Positions 29,795 to 39,155 of a stretch of DNA of 64,000 nt are shown one piece after another. Origin of the DNA: Campylobacteraceae bacterium (GTDB lineage: Bacteria > Campylobacterota > Campylobacteria > Campylobacterales > Sulfurospirillaceae); the NCBI GenBank assembly GCA_027050775.1, contig JALUBH010000018.1, forward strand, positions 45,156 through 109,155. The letters run 5' to 3'. The notes below the pieces were generated by a model. That model saw only the letters and a program-made list of their open reading frames with translations, searched no databases and was not told the origin of the DNA. The position numbers were made by a program, and so were the translations under genes. Every line of letters starts with the position of its first letter. Position 1 is the stretch's first letter.

Positions 29795-30030
29795 TATTCA
29801 CCCTCGACTTTTTTCACATTTGAGATATTTATAGGCATCTCTTTGTTTAAAAATCCACCTTTAGGATTGTCGTCATTAGGTTTTACAGCCTTTTTTACAA
29901 GTTTGCAACCCTCAACAATCACTTTAGAACTCTTTGGAAGAACTTTTGTAACTTTTGCGACTTTGCCTTTATCATCTCCGGCAATAATTTTGACTTCATC
30001 ACCTTTTTTGATTTTAAATTTAACTGACAT
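29794..30030 (-). CDS. rplX: 50S ribosomal protein L24
   Basis: 78 residues, KOW motif [29 protein letters not shown]; shorter than the roughly 100-residue enterobacterial protein, as is usual in Campylobacterota. Overlaps rplN and rplE by 1 bp each. Confidence 0.96.
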   Translation of the reverse strand: MSVKFKIKKGDEVKIIAGDDKGKVAKVTKVLPKSSKVIVEGCKLVKKAVKPNDDNPKGGFLNKEMPINISNVKKVEGE

Positions 30031-30398
30031 TATAGTACCTCCGGAGCAAGTGAAACAATCTTCATAAAGTTTGCATATCTTACTTCACGACTTACAGGTC
30101 CAAAAATTCTTGTTCCCATAGGCTCTTTTTTTGCATCAAGTAAAACTGCAGCATTTTCATCAAATCTAATCAAAGATCCGTTTTCTCTTTGAATCTCTTT
30201 TTTAGTTCTAACGATAACTGCTTTTACAACCTGACCTTTTTTAACCTTTGCAGTTGGTATCGCTTTCTTTACAGAAGCTACGATAATATCTCCAACACTT
30301 GCATATCTTCTCTTGCTACCACCCAATACTTTTATACACATAATCTCTTTTGCGCCAGTATTGTCAGCAACTTTGAGTCTAGTAAAACTTTGAATCAT
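30030..30398 (-). CDS. rplN: 50S ribosomal protein L14
   Basis: 122 residues with [33 protein letters not shown] and [13 protein letters not shown]. Starts 0-1 bp after rpsQ. Confidence 0.98.
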   Translation of the reverse strand: MIQSFTRLKVADNTGAKEIMCIKVLGGSKRRYASVGDIIVASVKKAIPTAKVKKGQVVKAVIVRTKKEIQRENGSLIRFDENAAVLLDAKKEPMGTRIFGPVSREVRYANFMKIVSLAPEVL

Positions 30399-30649
30399 TA
30401 CTCAACTCCTACAGATACGATTTCTTTTAATCTAAAAGATTTGTTTTTAGATAGTGGTCTGCACTCAATAGCGATTATTACATCGCCTGCTTTTACTTGA
30501 TTTTTTTCGTCGTGTACAAGGTATTTTTTGAATCGTTTAACGAACTTGCGATATCGCGGGTGCATTACTCTTCTTTCAACTAAAATAGTAGCTGTCTTTT
30601 CACCAGCTTTTTGTACAACCACGCCTTGAATCTCTCTTTTTAAAGCCAT
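30398..30649 (-). CDS. rpsQ: 30S ribosomal protein S17
   Basis: 83 residues; OB-fold protein with [38 protein letters not shown]. Thirteen bp after rpmC. Confidence 0.97.
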   Translation of the reverse strand: MALKREIQGVVVQKAGEKTATILVERRVMHPRYRKFVKRFKKYLVHDEKNQVKAGDVIIAIECRPLSKNKSFRLKEIVSVGVE

Positions 30650-30662
30650 TACTTACCCTTAA

Positions 30663-30851
30663 TTACTTATTTTGAGCGGAAATAGCCGTATTAATACGCG
30701 CAATATCTCTTCTAACTTCTCTTAATTCACATGGATTAGTTAGTTGCATTGTTTTTAACTTCTGTTTTACTGTGAACAAAAGAACCTTTTTTTCTTTCAA
30801 TAACTCCAGAAGTTCTGAAGCATTTTTCTCTTTTAAATCAATATACTTCAT
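30663..30851 (-). CDS. rpmC: 50S ribosomal protein L29
   Basis: 62 residues from ATG 30851 ([18 protein letters not shown]). An in-frame GTG at 30857 is less likely: AGAGAG is well spaced for the ATG. The gene overlaps the rplP stop by about 14 bp, the rplP codons ENEVY running through the start. Confidence 0.95.
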   Translation of the reverse strand: MKYIDLKEKNASELLELLKEKKVLLFTVKQKLKTMQLTNPCELREVRRDIARINTAISAQNK

Positions 30852-31263
30852 TTTCACTCTCTTTAGTTATAATTTTTGTTTTAAACGGAAGTTTGTGCAT
30901 AGCTAGAGTTAAAGCTTCTCTTGCAAGCTCTTCACTAACTCCTGCCATTTCATAAACTATACGACCCGGTTTGATATTCATGACCCATCTATCAACAGGT
31001 CCCTTACCTTTTCCCATCCTAGTCTCTAATGGCTTAGCTGTTAAAGGTTTATCTGGAAAAACTCTTATCCAAGTTTTTGCTTGTCTATTTACTTTTCTTG
31101 TCATCGCAATTCTAGCTGCTTCAATTTGGCGAGAGTCAATTCTGCCGGCTTCGATAGCTTTAAGTGCAATTTCTCCAAAAGCGATTGAGTTACCTCTGAA
31201 AGATTTACCGCGATTACGGCCTTTCATCTGCTTTTTATATTTTGTTCTTTTTGGCATTAACAT
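30838..31263 (-). CDS. rplP: 50S ribosomal protein L16
   Basis: 141 residues starting [21 protein letters not shown], with [33 protein letters not shown]. The C-terminus overlaps rpmC. Confidence 0.98.
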   Translation of the reverse strand: MLMPKRTKYKKQMKGRNRGKSFRGNSIAFGEIALKAIEAGRIDSRQIEAARIAMTRKVNRQAKTWIRVFPDKPLTAKPLETRMGKGKGPVDRWVMNIKPGRIVYEMAGVSEELAREALTLAMHKLPFKTKIITKESENEVY

Positions 31264-31955
31264 TAGTTTCTACCTCTTCTTCTTGGTTTTCTAGACTCTC
31301 GTGGCTCAGCTTTTTCAGCAGGAACACCTTTGCTTAAAACTTCACCCTTAAATATCCACACTTTTACACCAATGATACCGTAAGTTGTATGTGCTTCAGC
31401 GAAACCATAATCAATCTTGGCTCTTAGTGTATGAAGTGGAACTCTGCCTTCAAGGTACCACTCGGTTCTTGCCATTTCGGCACCACCAAGTCTTCCGGCA
31501 ACTGCTATCTTAATACCTTTTGCCCCAGACTTTTGTGCACCTTGGATAACTTTCTTCATAGCTCTTCTAAATGCAACTCTTCTTTCCAACTGCATCGCAA
31601 CATTTTCTGCTACTAGTTGAGCTGAAGCTTGAGCTTTTCTCTCTTCTTTGATATTTACATTTACATCTTTACCGACAAGCTTATTTAGTTTAACTCTAAG
31701 CTTTTCGATATCTGAACCTTTTTTACCTATGATGATTCCCGGTCGAGCAGCAACTACCGTCACTCTTAGTTTCTTTGCAGTTCTCTCGATAATGATTTGA
31801 CTAACACCGGCGTAATATAGTTCTTTCTTTAAAAAAGTTCTGATTTTATAATCTTCACCGATATTTGCCGCCGCATTTACACCCGGATACCATCTTGAAT
31901 CCCAATTTCTATTGATTCCAAGTCTTAAACCAATTGGATTTACTTTTTGACCCAT
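31263..31955 (-). CDS. rpsC: 30S ribosomal protein S3
   Basis: 230 residues: [24 protein letters not shown], the KH domain [17 protein letters not shown], and the basic C-terminus [11 protein letters not shown]. One bp from rplV and overlapping rplP. Confidence 0.98.
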   Translation of the reverse strand: MGQKVNPIGLRLGINRNWDSRWYPGVNAAANIGEDYKIRTFLKKELYYAGVSQIIIERTAKKLRVTVVAARPGIIIGKKGSDIEKLRVKLNKLVGKDVNVNIKEERKAQASAQLVAENVAMQLERRVAFRRAMKKVIQGAQKSGAKGIKIAVAGRLGGAEMARTEWYLEGRVPLHTLRAKIDYGFAEAHTTYGIIGVKVWIFKGEVLSKGVPAEKAEPRESRKPRRRGRN

Positions 31956-31956
31956 C

Positions 31957-32289
31957 TTAGTCTTCCTTCTTTGCAGGTTCGCTTACTTCTACCATTACAT
32001 GTGAAGTAGGTTTTCTGATACCACTAGCACTTCCACGGGCTCTTGGTCTAAATCTTTTAAGTACCGGACCAGCGTCAACACGACAAGAAGATACGATAAC
32101 TTCTTCTGGTTCAAAACCACCATTTGCAACAGCTGATGCTATCACTTTTGATATGACACGAGCAGCCTTGTTTGGTGTAAACTCCAATCTTGCTAGTGCA
32201 ATTTCAGCGTTCATACCCTGTACTTCTCTTGCTATTAACCTTGCTTTCGTAGGTGATAATCTGATAAATTTCAATATTGCTTTACTCAT
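31957..32289 (-). CDS. rplV: 50S ribosomal protein L22
   Basis: 110 residues from ATG 32289 ([25 protein letters not shown]); a GTG six bases upstream would fall in the ribosome-binding site GGGGTG. C-terminal hook [20 protein letters not shown] intact. Confidence 0.96.
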   Translation of the reverse strand: MSKAILKFIRLSPTKARLIAREVQGMNAEIALARLEFTPNKAARVISKVIASAVANGGFEPEEVIVSSCRVDAGPVLKRFRPRARGSASGIRKPTSHVMVEVSEPAKKED

Positions 32290-32297
32290 AACCACCC

Positions 32298-32579
32298 CTA
32301 CTTACCAATTTTCTTCTGAACAGAGCCCTTATGGCCTTTAAATGTTCTTGTAGGAGAAAATTCACCCAATTTATATCCAACATGATTCTCAGTTATATAT
32401 ACAGGAACAAAATTTCTTCCATTATGTACATTGAATGTTAATCCGATCATGTCAGGAGTAATAGTACTTCTTCTTGACCAGGTTTTTATTGGCTTGTTAG
32501 ATTTTTCAGCTTTTGCTATATCTACTTTTTTAACCAAATGAGAATCTACGAAAGGACCTTTTTTTAGACTTCTTCCCAT
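32298..32579 (-). CDS. rpsS: 30S ribosomal protein S19
   Basis: 93 residues, [19 protein letters not shown] and [16 protein letters not shown]. Abuts rplB. Confidence 0.98.
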   Translation of the reverse strand: MGRSLKKGPFVDSHLVKKVDIAKAEKSNKPIKTWSRRSTITPDMIGLTFNVHNGRNFVPVYITENHVGYKLGEFSPTRTFKGHKGSVQKKIGK

Positions 32580-33410
32580 CTATTTTCCTTTTCTTCTAGA
32601 AATAATCAGTTTGTCACTCGCTTTTTTTCTACGAGTTTTAGCACCCTTAGTTGGTTTACCCCAAGGAGTAACAGGATGACGACCTGAGTTCTTTTTACCT
32701 TCACCACCACCGTGTGGGTGATCAACCGGGTTCATAGCACTACCTCTTGTTTGAGGACGAATTCCTCTGTGACGATTACGACCGGCTTTGCCGATAACAA
32801 CATTTGCCCAGTCTTCACATCCAACTGTTCCGATAGTTGCCATACATTCACTTAAAACCTGTCTCATCTCACCACTTGGAAGTCTAAGAACTACATACTT
32901 CTCTTCTTTACCCATAAGTTGAGCATATCCACCGGCACTTCTTGCCATCTGCGCACCGCGACCTGGTTTCATCTCTATATTATGGATGATAGTACCGACA
33001 GGGATATTTTTCATTTTCATTGCATTGCCAGGTTTTATATCTAGTCCTGCCTCTGCTGCTTGAACTTTATCTCCAACTTTTAAGCCTGAAGGTTGGATTA
33101 TATATCTTTTTTCACCATCAGTATATGTGATTAGCGCTATACGACAGTTTCTGTTTGGATCATATTCGATAGCACTTACAATGCCTTCTATGTCAAACTT
33201 GCTTCTTTTAAAATCTATAATTCTATATAGACGCTTAGCGCCACCTTGCTTATGACGAGATGTAATTCTTCCGTTATTATTTCTACCTGCGCTTACAGGA
33301 AGTTTTTTTAGAAGAGATGGCACGCTCGCTTTAGCTGTAATATCGCTTGAATCCAAGCCGGTCACATATCTACGACTCGGAGTATATGGTTTATATGATT
33401 TTATTGCCAT
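32580..33410 (-). CDS. rplB: 50S ribosomal protein L2
   Basis: 276 residues: [17 protein letters not shown], and the peptidyl-transferase-near block [18 protein letters not shown] with its conserved His. Part of the S10 operon. Confidence 0.98.
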   Translation of the reverse strand: MAIKSYKPYTPSRRYVTGLDSSDITAKASVPSLLKKLPVSAGRNNNGRITSRHKQGGAKRLYRIIDFKRSKFDIEGIVSAIEYDPNRNCRIALITYTDGEKRYIIQPSGLKVGDKVQAAEAGLDIKPGNAMKMKNIPVGTIIHNIEMKPGRGAQMARSAGGYAQLMGKEEKYVVLRLPSGEMRQVLSECMATIGTVGCEDWANVVIGKAGRNRHRGIRPQTRGSAMNPVDHPHGGGEGKKNSGRHPVTPWGKPTKGAKTRRKKASDKLIISRRKGK

Positions 33411-33411
33411 A

Positions 33412-33693
33412 TTACGCCTCCAGATTCTCTAGTTTAGCACCCTCAGGCAGCAAAACATAGAATTTTTTAGAATCACTTCTTTTACCGGCAATTCCTTTAA
33501 ATTTCTTTACTTTTCCCAAAACTCTCATAGAGTTAATCTTGAGTGGAGTAAAACCGAAATACTCTCTTAATACCTCTTTTAGACCATTTTTTGTCATTCT
33601 TGTTGATGTTTGAATGACAACTGTTCCATTCTCTTGAAGGCTCAAGCTCTTTTCAGTATAAAGGATTGCTTTTATATCAGTTATATCTGCCAT
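33412..33693 (-). CDS. rplW: 50S ribosomal protein L23
   Basis: 93 residues: [21 protein letters not shown] and [25 protein letters not shown]. Between rplD and rplB; forms part of the exit-tunnel docking site. Confidence 0.96.
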   Translation of the reverse strand: MADITDIKAILYTEKSLSLQENGTVVIQTSTRMTKNGLKEVLREYFGFTPLKINSMRVLGKVKKFKGIAGKRSDSKKFYVLLPEGAKLENLEA

Positions 33694-33695
33694 AA

Positions 33696-34310
33696 TTAGC
33701 CCTCTTTTGTTATAGTTTCTAGTACTGATTTTTCAATCACTACCGTGTAGTATGCAGTAGTCAAATAAGCATTTAACTCATTTGATTCTATAAGATAGCA
33801 GTTTTTTAGATTTCTAAACGCTAAGAATGTTTTTTCATCTACTAACTCTTTTACTATCAATGCATCTCTAGCACCTAAAGTTTTTATCAATGCCGCAGCA
33901 TCTTTTGCTTTGCCTGATTCTATACTAACAGAGTCAGTTACGAAAAGTGCATTTGCAGCAGCTTTTTCATTTAAAGCGTAACTAAGTGCTAATTTCTTCT
34001 GCTTTTTGTTAACTTTCTGGTTGTAGTTTCTATTTGATTTTGGTCCAAATGTGACTCCACCGCCAACCCAAACAGGACTTCTATTTGATCCGGCACGAGC
34101 GCCACCTTTGCCTTTTTGTGCCCATGGTTTTTTACCGCCACCGCTTACCTCAGCTCTAGTTTTAGAGTGTGCTGTATTTGCACGAATACTTGCTAGATAT
34201 GATTTTACATACAGGTATAGGTTATGCGAGCTAATATCTTCATATTTTTTTGGGAGTGCTAACTCTCCAGCGCTCTCAAATTTTTCATTTAGTACGATTG
34301 CACTACTCAT
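33696..34310 (-). CDS. rplD: 50S ribosomal protein L4
   Basis: 204 residues with the tunnel loop [35 protein letters not shown]. In gamma-proteobacteria L4 autoregulates the S10 operon; whether it does so here is unknown. Overlaps rplC by 4 bp. Confidence 0.98.
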   Translation of the reverse strand: MSSAIVLNEKFESAGELALPKKYEDISSHNLYLYVKSYLASIRANTAHSKTRAEVSGGGKKPWAQKGKGGARAGSNRSPVWVGGGVTFGPKSNRNYNQKVNKKQKKLALSYALNEKAAANALFVTDSVSIESGKAKDAAALIKTLGARDALIVKELVDEKTFLAFRNLKNCYLIESNELNAYLTTAYYTVVIEKSVLETITKEG

Positions 34311-34885
34311 TTAACTATCCTCACTCTTCCAAGTGCTCCATTTGCGCCAGGAACCGGTCCCTTAACAGCTAAGATGCCGTTTTGTGCGTCAAAAGAGAGA
34401 ACTTCATTTTTAACTGTTGTTTTTGCATTTCCATAGTGTCCCGGCATTCTTCTGCCTTTTTGAACACGACCTGGCCACTCGGCATTACCGATTGAACCTG
34501 GTGCTCTGTGAAAACGACTACCGTGACCTCCCGGACCACCTTTAAAATTATATCTCTTCATAACACCTGCAAAACCTCTACCCTTTGAATCGAAAGTTGA
34601 CTTTACAACTTTTACATCATTTAGTACAGATACATCCAAATCACCAGATTCTTCATTTGCAACATTTAGAGTTACAAAACGATTAAACTGTGCGCTTAAA
34701 TTATACTTTTTTTGCTTTCCGGCTATTGAGCGATTCATTTTTTTGCCACTGGCATAAGCAACGATTGCTTTTTTGTCAGTATCAACTTCACAAACTTTTG
34801 CCTCTACAACTTTAAGTAATGTTACAGGAACGCTAGGAACTGTGATAGTTCTACTCATTCCGATTTTTTCTACTATATATTCCAT
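34307..34885 (-). CDS. rplC: 50S ribosomal protein L3
   Basis: 192 residues from the second of two adjacent ATGs (34885, [14 protein letters not shown]); the GGGGAG site is better spaced for it than for 34888. Contains [33 protein letters not shown]. Confidence 0.96.
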   Translation of the reverse strand: MEYIVEKIGMSRTITVPSVPVTLLKVVEAKVCEVDTDKKAIVAYASGKKMNRSIAGKQKKYNLSAQFNRFVTLNVANEESGDLDVSVLNDVKVVKSTFDSKGRGFAGVMKRYNFKGGPGGHGSRFHRAPGSIGNAEWPGRVQKGRRMPGHYGNAKTTVKNEVLSFDAQNGILAVKGPVPGANGALGRVRIVK

Positions 34886-34895
34886 CATTACTCCC

Positions 34896-35207
34896 CTATT
34901 TGCCCATGGCTCTTACTTCGACATTCACCTCAGGTGCAAGGTCAAGTTTCATCAAAGAATCGACTGTATCAGTCGTAGCAGATACGATATCTATCATACG
35001 AGCATGAATTCTTATCTCAAATTGTTCTCTTGAATCTTTGTTTACATGTGGTGATTTAAGCACTGTATAGCGCTTTATCTTTGTAGGCATAGGAATTGGG
35101 CCTTTTATCTCAGCTCCAGTTCGCTTAACAGCTTCTACAATTGCTGCAACAGATCTGTCTAAAACTCTATGGTCATGTGCCTTGAGTTTAAGTCGTATTT
35201 TTTCCAT
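34896..35207 (-). CDS. rpsJ: 30S ribosomal protein S10
   Basis: 103 residues from ATG 35207 ([20 protein letters not shown]). A longer reading frame (to 35234) is rejected because the extension is the ribosome-binding site AGGGGAAATT. First gene of the S10-spc-alpha superoperon; S10 is also NusE in antitermination. Confidence 0.97.
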   Translation of the reverse strand: MEKIRLKLKAHDHRVLDRSVAAIVEAVKRTGAEIKGPIPMPTKIKRYTVLKSPHVNKDSREQFEIRIHARMIDIVSATTDTVDSLMKLDLAPEVNVEVRAMGK

Positions 35208-35307
35208 AATTTCCCCTAAAAAAGAACTTGTCACCTATCTAACTGTTTTCTCTAAAAGGAACAAAGTCCCTTTCAAATTCATCAGTGATGACCTAATAAG
35301 GAACGAG

Positions 35308-35336
35308 ATTGTACTAAAAAATTACTTAAAAGTCAA
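35308..35336 (-). promoter_or_regulatory. Sigma-70 promoter of the S10-spc-alpha superoperon
   Basis: On the minus strand: -35 TTGACT (35336-35331), 17-bp spacer, -10 TACAAT (35313-35308). Transcription would begin near 35301, giving a leader of about 94 nt. That leader contains CATCA-C-TGATG (small hairpin) and AAAGG/CCTTT arms, which could host autoregulation. Confidence 0.85.
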
Positions 35337-35408
35337 TGATTTAGGGGGTTTTGCTCTTTTTGTATTGATTTTATTTCCTTTTAATAAGGATAATAATACT
35401 ATTAGATT

Positions 35409-36485
35409 ATGATTTTACTAGAGACACTTTATAATATAAAATTAAAAAATAGTTTTTTCTACGATAGAAAAATGAGAATTTTCAATAAAAAAACTCTTCT
35501 GCTCGGTCCAAAAAAATCAGGAAAAACGCATTTGATTATTGATTATCTGCAAAATTTTGATTCAAATGAGTATCTTTATATTGATTTTGACGATGTCAGA
35601 GTTGGCTTTGAAGAGATAAATAAAAAGAAATTGGAAAAATTTATAGTAAAAAATCATATAAGAGTATTGGTGTTGGAAAATTTTAATTTTTCATTTCCCC
35701 CGCCAGATATTGAAGAGTTGATCATCAGCACTGACAATAAAAATATAAAATTGGAAAATTTTCACAGATTACACCTCTATCCGCTTGATTTTGAAGAGTT
35801 TATAGCATTTGATAAAAGACATTTCAATGTTGAGCAACTCTTCAGTATCTTCTCAAAAAGAGGTGGGATTCCAAAAGTTGTACTACACAATGAAAGAAAC
35901 TACCAAGGAGAATTTCAAAAGATATCAAGAGAACTGTTTGAATCAATAAATGAATTTTTGGTCTTTAAAAAGCTTTGTGAACTCCAAAGCACAAAAGCTT
36001 CACTCTTTCAAATTTATAATCAACTCAAAAGCACAATGAAGATTTCAAAGGATTTTTTATACAACTTAAGTCAAAAACTAAGCGATAGAGAGCTGATTAT
36101 GTTTTTGAAAAAATATTCCCAAAACAGGGCGGTAAAAAAGATATATCTCTTTGATTTTGCGATTAAAAGCGGTCTGACCTTTAAAAAGGATTTTATAAAA
36201 AGATTTGAAAATATGGTTTTTTTAGAACTTTACAAAAAAGAAAAGGATATATACTATACTGAAAAAATAGATTTTTTCATTCCAGCAAGAAAAACAGGCA
36301 TCATCTGTTCGCCTTTCACGCCGTTAGATAGTCTAAAAAGTAAAATGAGCAGATATCTCTCTCATTTTAAAGCTCTACATGTAAAGAAAATAGAGATTAT
36401 AACTATAGGCAACGAGGGCGAATTTGAGCTTGAGAATATAAAATTTAAACAAATCTCATTTTGGGATTGGGCATTGGGGGCTTAG
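35409..36485 (+). CDS. P-loop ATPase with AAA_14/DUF4143-type architecture
   Basis: A 358-residue cytoplasmic protein. The Walker A motif is LLLGPKKSGKTHLI at about residues 31-44; a Walker-B-like IRVLVLENFNF follows near 85; the later YPLDFEEFIAF and GGIPKVVL blocks are typical of the AAA_14 family (often paired with DUF4143). The C-terminal part resembles an endonuclease-like fold only weakly. Function in the family is unclear. It diverges from the S10 operon and is followed by rnhB after 1 bp, so probably co-transcribed with it. Confidence 0.82.
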   Translation: MILLETLYNIKLKNSFFYDRKMRIFNKKTLLLGPKKSGKTHLIIDYLQNFDSNEYLYIDFDDVRVGFEEINKKKLEKFIVKNHIRVLVLENFNFSFPPPDIEELIISTDNKNIKLENFHRLHLYPLDFEEFIAFDKRHFNVEQLFSIFSKRGGIPKVVLHNERNYQGEFQKISRELFESINEFLVFKKLCELQSTKASLFQIYNQLKSTMKISKDFLYNLSQKLSDRELIMFLKKYSQNRAVKKIYLFDFAIKSGLTFKKDFIKRFENMVFLELYKKEKDIYYTEKIDFFIPARKTGIICSPFTPLDSLKSKMSRYLSHFKALHVKKIEIITIGNEGEFELENIKFKQISFWDWALGA

Positions 36486-36486
36486 G

Positions 36487-37035
36487 ATGTTATGTGGTAT
36501 AGATGAAGCCGGCAGAGGTTGCATAGCAGGACCATTGGTAGTCGCCGGAGTTGTATTAAATAAAAATATAGACGGTTTGGCAGATTCAAAAATTCTCAGT
36601 GAAAAAAGAAGAGATGAGCTTTTTGTACTCATAAAGCAGAGTGCGGATTACAAGATAGTGTTTTGCGATAACGATATGATAGATAAAAAAGGGCTAAGCC
36701 ACTGTTTGGGTTACGCCATAAAAGAGATAAAAGAGTATTTTAAAGAGTGTGATATCTTGATGGACGGCAATAGCTCTTTTGGAGTTGACGGGGTTGATAC
36801 GCTAGTAAAAGCAGATGCCAAGATACCGCAAGTCAGTGCCGCTAGCATCCTGGCAAAAGTAAGTAGAGATACTTATATGTACAATATATGCTATAAATTT
36901 CCAAACTATTCATTTGCAAATCACAAAGGATATGGCACAGCTCTACATGTAGAGGAGATAAAAAAGTACGGCTATTCTAGCTTGCACAGAAAAAGCTTTA
37001 AAATTAAGAGCATAAGAGAACCTAGTCTATTTTAG
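36487..37035 (+). CDS. rnhB: Ribonuclease HII
   Basis: Removes ribonucleotides and RNA primers from DNA. 182 residues with the active site CGIDEAGRGCIAGPLVVAGVVL (Asp and Glu), the Asp in ILMDGNSSF and the SAASILAKVSRD block. Near its C-terminal end the sequence contains one of the CTACATGTAG palindromes, coding Leu-His-Val. The RNase HI gene is also in the window (43062). Confidence 0.97.
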   Translation: MLCGIDEAGRGCIAGPLVVAGVVLNKNIDGLADSKILSEKRRDELFVLIKQSADYKIVFCDNDMIDKKGLSHCLGYAIKEIKEYFKECDILMDGNSSFGVDGVDTLVKADAKIPQVSAASILAKVSRDTYMYNICYKFPNYSFANHKGYGTALHVEEIKKYGYSSLHRKSFKIKSIREPSLF

Positions 37036-37072
37036 AAAAAAATATGATATAGTGGTACAAAAGGAGGTTGAG

Positions 37073-37696
37073 ATGGAAATTATAACATGGGTTTTTATTG
37101 TCACATCAACTGTGCTTATATTGACGCCCGGGCAAGATATGATTTTGGTTATGTCTCGTTCTATCGCACAAGGACCAAAAGCCGGGATTGTAACTGCATT
37201 TGGTGTTAGTATCGGATTATTGGGTCACACTCTATTGGCTACATTGGGTTTGGGTGCTCTATTGTTGGCATCTGAGTTTCTGTTTGATATCGTCAAATTT
37301 ATAGGTGCGGGATACTTAATCTATATAGGATATCAACTTTTTACAAGTAAAAATCATGCGCTTGATATGAAAAATCTGCCGACTATATCTTACAAGAGAA
37401 TGTTTATGCAGGGTTTTGTGTCAAATATAACAAATCCAAAGGTTGCCATATTTTATTTTTCTTATCTACCGCAGTTTGTGATATCAAATGGCGAAAATCA
37501 GGCAACACAACTGCTTATACTCGGTTTTACATTTGCCACACTAACATTTTTTATCAAAGGTCCGATAGGATTTATATCAGGACTATTATCTTTTTGGATA
37601 AAAACAAGACCTATGATTTTGGAATATATCCATAGAACCAGTGGGGTAATTTTGATAGCACTTGGCTTGAAACTTGCACTAGAAAAAAGAACTTGA
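37073..37696 (+). CDS. LysE/RhtB family amino-acid exporter
   Basis: 207 residues from ATG 37073 (MEIITWVFIVTSTVLILTPGQDMILVMSRSIAQG). A seven-residue longer reading is rejected because AAGGAGG is correctly spaced for this ATG. Six hydrophobic segments; TPGQDMILV is a variant of the family's TPGPxxLxV motif, and NITNPKVAIFYFSYLPQF is conserved. Likely substrate unknown. It is upstream of the ABM/aldolase/kinase/cupin cluster in the same direction (32 bp gap) and could export a related compound. Confidence 0.92.
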   Translation: MEIITWVFIVTSTVLILTPGQDMILVMSRSIAQGPKAGIVTAFGVSIGLLGHTLLATLGLGALLLASEFLFDIVKFIGAGYLIYIGYQLFTSKNHALDMKNLPTISYKRMFMQGFVSNITNPKVAIFYFSYLPQFVISNGENQATQLLILGFTFATLTFFIKGPIGFISGLLSFWIKTRPMILEYIHRTSGVILIALGLKLALEKRT

Positions 37697-37728
37697 TAAA
37701 ATACTGACAAATTTTATGGAGATGAAAA

Positions 37729-38013
37729 ATGAGTATTACCAAAAAAGTAACATTTATAGCAAATGCGAAACATATCAAAGAGATGAAAAATCTCTTAAAG
37801 ACTATGATAGAGGCTTCAAAGGCTGAAGATGGGTGTCTTTTATATGACATCTTTCAGTTGGTAAATGAGCCTCAAAAGTTTATAGTTATAGAGTCATGGC
37901 AAGATAAAAAGTCATTGGACGGGCACAAACAATCAGCTCATTATAAGCATTATAAATCTCATTTTGAGCCATATTGTCAAGAAAAATTTTCTGATGAATT
38001 AGTGATATTATGA
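37729..38013 (+). CDS. ABM-fold protein (putative quinol monooxygenase or LsrG-like)
   Basis: 94 residues, a single dimeric ferredoxin-like ABM domain: KKVTFIANAKHIKEMKNLLKTMIEASKAEDGCLLYDIFQ, FIVIESWQDKKSLDGHKQSAHYKHY. The family contains YgiN-type quinol monooxygenases and LsrG, which isomerises phosphorylated autoinducer-2. Because the kinase two genes downstream is LsrK-like, an LsrG-type role is attractive, but the residues that distinguish LsrG are not certain from memory. Stop overlaps the aldolase start by 4 bp. Confidence 0.82.
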   Translation: MSITKKVTFIANAKHIKEMKNLLKTMIEASKAEDGCLLYDIFQLVNEPQKFIVIESWQDKKSLDGHKQSAHYKHYKSHFEPYCQEKFSDELVIL

Positions 38014-39155
38014 CTAATCTTTGGAATGATATAAATCTTAGAGTTTTCACTTCAAATCTACTTGGACAAAGTAGCGAACTTGTGCTCCACGGTGGTGGAA
38101 ATACATCTCTTAAATCACTCATAGACGGTGAAGAAATTTTATTTGTAAAAGGGAGTGGTTGGGATTTGGTTTCAATCAAAAAAGAGGGATTTGCACCGGT
38201 TAAGATGAAAACTCTTTTGGAGATGGCAGAACAAAAAGAGCTAAGTGATAGCGACATGGTAAGCAGACAAAAAGCCGCTATGATAGACAAATCTGCCCCA
38301 AATCCATCCGTAGAAGCTATCCTTCATGCTATCATACCTTTTAAGTTTGTAGATCACACGCATGCCGATGCGATAGTTACTATTTCAAATTCCAAAGACG
38401 GCAGTAAACTCATAAAACAACTATATCCTGATTTTCTAATAGTCCCTTATGTTATGCCCGGTTTCATCTTGGCACGCACTATATATGAATTGACAAAAGA
38501 GTTTGACTGGAGTACATGTAAAGGGATTATCTTACATAATCACGGTATATTTACATTTGATAATGATGCCAAAAAATCATATGACAAGATGATAGAAGCT
38601 GTAAATACCGCAGAGATATTTCTAGAAAAAAATGCGAAAATCGATATAGAACCTCTACATGTAGCCACAAAAACAGATATACAAAGACTAAAAAAACTCA
38701 TCGAAAAGGAGAAAGGACACAAGGTTAGTATATACATCAACCAAACTCCTCTGGCACTTTTTTATGCTTCGCAACAAAATCTGTCTTCTTTCGCAACACG
38801 CGGAATTTTGACTCCGGAACATATCATAAGAACAAAAAGAGTACCTTTAGTGATAGAAGATGAAAACCTAGAGTCAGCTATAGAAAATTTTAAAGAAAAC
38901 TACATAAACTATTTTGATGAATTTAGTAAAAACGAGATATCTCTAAATCCCGCTCCAAATTACGCGGTGATCAAAAACTTTGGCATAGTTACTTTCGGCA
39001 AAGATGAAAAAGAGGCAAATATATTAAATGATATAGTAGAACATACGATGCTGGCAGTTTTAAGAGCAGATAAACTTGGAGGATATCGAGGTATCAGCCT
39101 GAAAGATTGTTTTGATATGGAGTATTGGGAACTTGAACAGGCAAAGTTAAAATGA
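38010..39155 (+). CDS. Class II aldolase/adducin family protein
   Basis: 381 residues. The N-terminal LVLHGGGNTSLK and the metal-binding HTHAD and HNHGIF motifs (about 115-119 and 170-175) mark a zinc-dependent class II aldolase. The length and order resemble the aldolase half of RhaD-type aldolase/short-chain-dehydrogenase fusions, but no dehydrogenase domain follows. It probably cleaves a phosphorylated sugar produced by the kinase encoded next. It overlaps both neighbours (ABM gene and kinase) by 4 bp, strong evidence of a shared pathway. Confidence 0.88.
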   Translation: MTNLWNDINLRVFTSNLLGQSSELVLHGGGNTSLKSLIDGEEILFVKGSGWDLVSIKKEGFAPVKMKTLLEMAEQKELSDSDMVSRQKAAMIDKSAPNPSVEAILHAIIPFKFVDHTHADAIVTISNSKDGSKLIKQLYPDFLIVPYVMPGFILARTIYELTKEFDWSTCKGIILHNHGIFTFDNDAKKSYDKMIEAVNTAEIFLEKNAKIDIEPLHVATKTDIQRLKKLIEKEKGHKVSIYINQTPLALFYASQQNLSSFATRGILTPEHIIRTKRVPLVIEDENLESAIENFKENYINYFDEFSKNEISLNPAPNYAVIKNFGIVTFGKDEKEANILNDIVEHTMLAVLRADKLGGYRGISLKDCFDMEYWELEQAKLK

